This document shows, in pieces, positions 7,504 through 10,783 of a stretch of 10,783 nucleotides of DNA. The position numbers and the translations under genes were made by a program. Every line of letters begins with the position of its first letter. Position 1 is the first letter of the stretch. The stretch covers positions 7,189 to 17,971 of the forward strand of contig DJTQ01000071.1 of NCBI GenBank assembly GCA_002439285.1, in the 5' to 3' direction. The DNA comes from Paenibacillaceae bacterium UBA6304 (lineage in GTDB: Bacteria > Bacillota > Bacilli > Paenibacillales > Paenibacillaceae). The notes beneath the pieces are model-generated. The model ran no database searches and was not told the origin of the DNA. It worked only from the letters and a program-made list of their open reading frames with translations.

Positions 7504-7519
7504 TGTGACGGTTATCACA
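7504..7519. promoter_or_regulatory. CRP/FNR-family operator
   Basis: TGTGA-N6-TCACA is a perfect two-fold symmetric match to the CRP/FNR consensus; in Bacilli this shape is typical of FNR. Its centre (7511.5) is exactly 41.5 nt upstream of a start near 7553 if TACTAT (7541-7546) is taken as the -10 element. That is the standard spacing of class II activator-dependent promoters, and the weak -10 (4 of 6) with no separate -35 fits activator dependence. Whether a regulator binds is not shown by sequence alone. Confidence 0.5.
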
Positions 7520-7593
7520 GAGAATGAGACCAAGGCGAAGTACTATGGAAGCAACCCATAAAACATAAAACTTTAAAAATTTAAATGAATATG

Positions 7594-7741
7594 GATCTTC
7601 GGGGTAAGGTGAAATTCCTGACCGGCGGTGATGGCCATCTTGCATGATGGCTTTAGCCCGCGACTCGCTATTCCGCTTTGGAATCGCGACTGACTTGGTG
7701 AAAATCCAAGGCCGACGGTAAAGTCCGGATGGGAGAAGATC
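7594..7741 (+). promoter_or_regulatory. FMN riboswitch (RFN element)
   Basis: The conserved blocks of the FMN aptamer are present in order: ATCTTCGGGGTAAGGTG, TTCCTGACCGGCGGTGATGG, AGCCCGCGA, TGACTTGGTGAAAATCCAAG, GCCGACGGTAAAGTCCGGAT and GGGAGAAGAT. The basal P1 helix pairs GATCTTC (7594-7600) with GAAGATC (7735-7741). The variable arm at about 7658-7692 includes TATTCC/GGAATC pairing. FMN binding is expected to favour the downstream terminator, so the transporter is made only when flavin is scarce. Confidence 0.97.
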
Positions 7742-7752
7742 ATTAATAGGCA

Positions 7753-7778
7753 TGCGGCATAGAAATATGCATTCCGCA
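7753..7778 (+). promoter_or_regulatory. Hairpin between FMN aptamer and terminator
   Basis: TGCGG (7753-7757) pairs with CCGCA (7774-7778), and inside it CATA-GAAA-TATG forms a tetraloop stem, with a CATT bulge. It belongs to the expression platform. GATCA at the end of P1 (7738-7742) could alternatively pair with TGATC (7787-7791) next to the terminator, but the true antiterminator pairing was not resolved by eye. Confidence 0.4.
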
Positions 7779-7791
7779 AGCTTATTTGATC

Positions 7792-7834
7792 AGCCCCCGT
7801 ATGGATTGACTATGTCAATTGCGGGGGCTTTCTG
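7792..7834 (+). terminator. Riboswitch-controlled attenuator
   Basis: AGCCCCCG (7792-7799) pairs with CGGGGGCT (7822-7829), enclosing ATTGAC/GTCAAT (7805-7810, 7814-7819). The T tract is short (TTTCT), so it is not a perfect intrinsic terminator. Its position 50 nt after the FMN aptamer and 24 nt before the next ribosome binding site makes it the expected transcriptional off-switch. Confidence 0.85.
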
Positions 7835-7867
7835 CGTAGACCCCATATTCAAGAAGGAGTCAGGAAT

Positions 7868-8842
7868 ATGGAAAATGCATCAACGGTAAGGGTACAAATC
7901 AATCCGCAAGCCAATTCGGGCGCTTCGGTGGGAGCATCCTCGAAAAACGGGTTCTGGCTGGTCGTACTGGGGTCCGCGCTATGGGGCGTCGATCCGCTGT
8001 TCCGTCTTATTTTGCTCAAATCGATTACTTCAGCCCAGCTTGTTCTGCTGGAGCATATATTAATCGCGCTAGTGGTGGCCCCGATTCTTTGGAAAAACCG
8101 CCGCGAACTTCTCGGCGTCGGCTGGAAGCAGGTTGGGGCGCTGCTCTTTATCTCATGGGGCGGATCCGCGATCGCCACGATCTTGTTCACGATGAGTTTG
8201 GAGCACGGCAACGTCAATGCGGTACTGCTGCTTCAGAAGCTTCAGCCGCTGTTCGCCATCATCATGGCCAGATTTTTGCTCAAGGAATCCTTACCGCGCC
8301 ATTTCTCGATCCTGTTCGTCGTAGCGCTCGCCGGCACTTATTTATTGACCTTCGGCTTTTCCGTTCCATTCGGACACTGGAACGACTTTATCAAGGTCGG
8401 AAGCTTGTTGTCGATGGGTGCGGCGGCATTGTGGGGCGGATCGACAGTGATGGGACGCCTTATGGTCGGGCAGATGAAATACGAGACGGTTACATCGCTT
8501 CGCTTTATTTTGGCCTTGCCGCTGCTGCTTGTGGTAACGTGGAATGAAGGAGCCGCCTGGCATTTGCCGGGGAATGCATCCGGCATTACGTCCTTTTCCC
8601 TGAATTTGCTCGGGCAGGCACTTTTACCGGGATTGCTGAGCCTCTTGGTTTACTATAAAGGTTTAACGACGACTAAGGCATCCGTAGCTACACTTGCCGA
8701 GCTCAGTTTCCCGATGGTGGGTGTGCTGCTCAACTGGATCGCTTTTCAACAAATCATCACAATGGCCCAAGCGGTTGGATTTATCTTAATCTGGGGTGCC
8801 TTATTCGCTATCTCCAGACAAAACCAATCTACACCGGCATAA
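7868..8842 (+). CDS. EamA/DMT-family permease under FMN riboswitch, probable riboflavin transporter
   Basis: A 324-residue membrane protein of the drug/metabolite transporter superfamily, with two EamA repeats and about ten hydrophobic segments after a 27-residue polar N-terminal extension. Repeat 1 includes the ALWG motif near residue 38 and the LLLQKLQPLFA segment; repeat 2 begins near GAAALWGGSTV and includes ATLAELSFP. AAGGAG (7854-7859) sits 8 nt before the start. EamA proteins as a family carry varied metabolites. The assignment to riboflavin uptake rests on the FMN riboswitch directly upstream. Known DMT-type precedents are RibN of proteobacteria and ImpX of Desulfitobacterium and Fusobacterium. 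No riboflavin biosynthesis gene adjoins it and it is a single-gene unit, ended by its own terminator. Alternatives are a transporter for a flavin precursor or analogue, including export. Confidence 0.8.
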   Translation: MENASTVRVQINPQANSGASVGASSKNGFWLVVLGSALWGVDPLFRLILLKSITSAQLVLLEHILIALVVAPILWKNRRELLGVGWKQVGALLFISWGGSAIATILFTMSLEHGNVNAVLLLQKLQPLFAIIMARFLLKESLPRHFSILFVVALAGTYLLTFGFSVPFGHWNDFIKVGSLLSMGAAALWGGSTVMGRLMVGQMKYETVTSLRFILALPLLLVVTWNEGAAWHLPGNASGITSFSLNLLGQALLPGLLSLLVYYKGLTTTKASVATLAELSFPMVGVLLNWIAFQQIITMAQAVGFILIWGALFAISRQNQSTPA

Positions 8843-8860
8843 CGAAATTCATATCAAAAG

Positions 8861-8908
8861 AAATAAGGCATTCGACAGAGAATATTGTCGAATGCCTTAT
8901 TTTTTATA
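8861..8908 (+). terminator. Rho-independent terminator of the EamA gene
   Basis: A perfect 17-bp stem (8861-8877 with 8886-8902), 8-nt loop and a run of T residues follow the stop codon by 18 nt. The A-rich left arm also allows some termination in the opposite direction. Confidence 0.93.
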
Positions 8909-9005
8909 TATACTTATTATCGAAAGAAGGATTTTTTGGGTGCAATAGCGAAAGTCTGGGGAATATTACCGATTTGCTAGCATAAACTTCCGACTCGGAT
9001 AAGAA

Positions 9006-10223
9006 ATGGATGATCTGAATATTATGGCTTTTATTTTTGATATGAAAACCGTGTTTATCCTGCTAGCGCTCGGGCATCTATTTACGGTGTTGCTTATAAC
9101 CGCCTATAGACACCGAGAGCCGAGAGATACGGCGGTAAATACCTTTTATTTGGCGAAATGGTTCCAAGCGGCCACCTGGGGGATATTGGCTCTTCCCGTC
9201 CTGGGCTCCCAAATGCCCTTTATTGCGCTATCTAATTCGATCTTTCTGCTCGGCACGGCTTTAGAGACGATGGCATTGCTGAAAGTAACGAGCGGATTTA
9301 GCCGTAGGTCTGCGCGGTATTACCTCTTTCTGATTTTGTTATCCATTCTCGGTTATAACCTCGTGGTTCTCTTTTACAATACGGAAGGTCTGCGGATTTC
9401 AATCGTCTCGGTGGCGGTTGCCGCGTTCTTGTTTCCGCCTGTCTGCCGGATGATTACCTCCCGGGAAAGATCCGCCCTTAGTATCCTGATCGGATATATT
9501 TATCTCCTTATGGCTCTCGCGCTACTGATCCGTACCGTTATGAGTTGGTTTTCCGTCAAGAGCGTGACGATGTTCGAACCGAACTTGTATCATAACTTGT
9601 CGCTTTTATCCTTGTACTTCATCATGACCTTGGGAAATGCGGGATTTGTGTTTTTGTCTAAAGAGAAGGCCGACAGGGAATTGCTCAAATTGGCCAGCTA
9701 CGATGATTTGACGGACGCCCTGAACCGCCGGACCTTTATTTTGGAAGCGAAACGGGATTTATCCGTATATGAAAAAAAGCAAAAGCCGGTGTCCTTCATT
9801 CTGCTGGATCTCGATGATTTTAAGACGATTAATGACACTTACGGTCATGATACAGGCGATGAGGTGTTAAGGGATTTTGCGTCCAAAATACGGGGGCGGT
9901 TAACGGATAGCGATTTATTCGGGAGATACGGGGGCGATGAGTTCGCCATTCTGCTGCCGGGAGCCGATGAGCGGAAATCCGACGAGGTGGCCGAATTATT
10001 GAAGCAATCAGTGGAACAGGACTGTTGCGCAGGGCGAAAGTTCGAGTACTCCATGAGCATGGGGATCGTTACAGTGATACCAGGGCCGGAGACACCGCTG
10101 GAACGGCTTTATAAATCAAGCGATAAGGCGCTCTATCTGGCCAAACAGGAAGGAAGGAACCGCGCGGTTCGTACGCGGCTGGAAGACAAGCAGCGCAGGG
10201 ACGATGTGCCTGCTGCTACATAA
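9006..10223 (+). CDS. Membrane diguanylate cyclase (GGDEF) with a seven-helix N-terminus
   Basis: A 405-residue protein that should make cyclic di-GMP from two GTP at the inner face of the membrane. About seven hydrophobic segments occupy residues 14-215 and form a sensor-like membrane domain I cannot assign to a named family; no periplasmic loop is large. A short linker (SKEKADRELLKLAS) leads into a complete GGDEF domain: DDLTDALNRR, LDLDDFKTINDTYGHDTGDE, GGDEF at residues 309-313, SMGIV, and SDKALYLAKQEGRNR. All residues expected for catalysis are present. The inhibitory I-site is not: where RxxD is expected five residues before GGDEF, Thr300-Asp-Ser-Asp303 is found. The start at 9006 has only a weak GGA upstream (8997-8999), so initiation may be poor or a nearby codon may be used. 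No EAL or HD-GYP domain is attached and no c-di-GMP riboswitch is visible nearby. Confidence 0.9.
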   Translation: MDDLNIMAFIFDMKTVFILLALGHLFTVLLITAYRHREPRDTAVNTFYLAKWFQAATWGILALPVLGSQMPFIALSNSIFLLGTALETMALLKVTSGFSRRSARYYLFLILLSILGYNLVVLFYNTEGLRISIVSVAVAAFLFPPVCRMITSRERSALSILIGYIYLLMALALLIRTVMSWFSVKSVTMFEPNLYHNLSLLSLYFIMTLGNAGFVFLSKEKADRELLKLASYDDLTDALNRRTFILEAKRDLSVYEKKQKPVSFILLDLDDFKTINDTYGHDTGDEVLRDFASKIRGRLTDSDLFGRYGGDEFAILLPGADERKSDEVAELLKQSVEQDCCAGRKFEYSMSMGIVTVIPGPETPLERLYKSSDKALYLAKQEGRNRAVRTRLEDKQRRDDVPAAT

Positions 10224-10228
10224 ACAGC

Positions 10229-10277
10229 AGGGACCGGTCCAGTCATCAAAATGACTTGAGATCCGGTCCCTCTTTTT
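10229..10277 (+). terminator. Terminator between convergent genes
   Basis: AGGGACCGG (10229-10237) pairs with CCGGTCCCT (10263-10271), with an inner AGTCAT/ATGACT stem, followed by CTTTTT. It begins 5 nt after the GGDEF stop. On the minus strand the tail (GCTGTTTA) is poor in T, so it may serve the convergent gene only weakly. Confidence 0.88.
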
Positions 10278-10317
10278 ATGAAAATTCAAGGATGTCAGCT
10301 ATAGTCCCAATGTGATG

Positions 10318-10783
10318 TTATACTTCATCCAGCCAAAGTATGGCGGTCACGCCGCGGGGATAGTACCGGCTTCCGCAGATAACCCCTGCGAGTATCTGAT
10401 CGCTCCAGCTCCAGTAAGCGTTTTGTTCGGAGGTCAGCCACGAGACATGCGCGGCATCGGCGGCCGCACCTTGCTCCTCCCAAGGGAGTCCCAGAATGTG
10501 ACGAGCGATGAACTGGCACAGATAGATTTTGCTGAGCCAGGAATTGTTGCTGGTCGAAGACAGCTTCCAGCCGCCATCTTCAAACAGGCAGGTGCCGGGG
10601 ATCAGCACGGACTGAAGATGCTGTTTCAGGGCTGCGATGTAAGTACCGAACCGTCCGTTTTCTTCAAGTGCCTCTTTGCATCCCGTGTATAGCGGGAACA
10701 CGAGGCCTTCAATCGCCGGAATAATCCGGGAGTCGTTATTCTCTCCGATTACCGCAGGGATGTAGCCGCCGGGCAGCAGATGC
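10318..10783 (-). CDS. C-terminal part of a GH52-like beta-xylosidase (5' end outside window)
   Basis: The frame is open to the right edge and supplies the last 154 residues. The GTG at 10701 is internal, not the start: codons upstream of it read PGGYIPAVIGENNDSRIIPA, continuous with the rest. Recognisable blocks are IEGLVFPLYTGC, a GGWKLSSTSNNSWLSKIYLC block, AHVSWLTSEQNAYWSWSDQI and a YYPRGVTAILWLDE C-terminus. These resemble my recollection of the C-terminal (alpha/alpha)6-barrel of GH52 beta-xylosidases, proteins of about 700 residues. The family's catalytic residues lie further upstream, so activity cannot be judged here. Expected role: release of xylose from xylo-oligosaccharides, probably in the cytoplasm. 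Other (alpha/alpha)6-barrel glycosidase families remain possible. Confidence 0.7.
   Translation of the reverse strand, partial: HLLPGGYIPAVIGENNDSRIIPAIEGLVFPLYTGCKEALEENGRFGTYIAALKQHLQSVLIPGTCLFEDGGWKLSSTSNNSWLSKIYLCQFIARHILGLPWEEQGAAADAAHVSWLTSEQNAYWSWSDQILAGVICGSRYYPRGVTAILWLDEV

Noticed and set aside
7981..8547. 188-codon plus-strand frame within the EamA gene
   Set aside because: Out-of-frame shadow of a gene with clear membrane segments and a good ribosome binding site; its Arg-rich translation is typical of frame shadows.
8936..8995. Possible c-di-GMP riboswitch upstream of the GGDEF gene
   Set aside because: The stretch around GCAATAGCGAAAGTCTGGGG superficially recalls parts of the GEMM motif, but the conserved core blocks and their order are missing and only 3-4 bp helices can be drawn.

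Overview
The window looks like chromosomal DNA from a Gram-positive bacterium of the Paenibacillus type (Bacillota). The evidence is a modular glycoside hydrolase ending in three S-layer homology (SLH) domains, lipoproteins with classical lipoboxes, strong GGAG-type ribosome binding sites, intrinsic terminators, an FMN riboswitch with a terminator-type expression platform, and moderate GC with AT-rich intergenic DNA. The first 15 bases match the end of an Illumina TruSeq adapter, so the left edge is almost certainly an untrimmed contig end.

Layout. (1) Bases 1-3226 (+): 5'-truncated gene for a large secreted, SLH-anchored family-87 glycoside hydrolase (alpha-1,3-glucanase / mycodextranase type), closed by a strong terminator. 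(2) 3227-3833: non-coding stretch with a second, minus-strand terminator and a symmetric four-copy repeat array (two direct copies 50 nt apart facing two inverted copies 50 nt apart). (3) 3834-4838 (-): a lipoprotein of unknown function. (4) 5056-7381 (+): an ABC uptake operon of the MetN-MetI-MetQ type, read from a good sigma-A promoter in the divergent intergenic region. The ATPase is short and lacks the usual regulatory C-terminal domain. (5) 7382-8842 (+): a regulatory region with a perfect CRP/FNR-type palindrome, then an FMN riboswitch with its terminator, then an EamA-family (DMT) permease, most simply a flavin-precursor transporter. (6) 9006-10223 (+): a membrane diguanylate cyclase with about seven transmembrane segments and an intact GGDEF motif. 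(7) 10318-10783 (-): the C-terminal part of a gene resembling GH52 beta-xylosidases, convergent with the cyclase gene.

How the genes work together. The window holds separate transcription units rather than one pathway. The two edge genes suggest a soil or rhizosphere polysaccharide degrader (fungal or microbial alpha-1,3-glucan, plant xylan). The middle is small-molecule uptake: an amino-acid-type ABC importer and a riboswitch-controlled permease. No CRISPR array, insertion sequence, tRNA, rRNA or phage gene was seen. The least explained items are the mirror-symmetric repeat array, the FNR-type site placed exactly at class II activator spacing in front of an FMN riboswitch, and the NIL-less MetN. 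I did not find convincing evidence of a wholly new multi-gene system.
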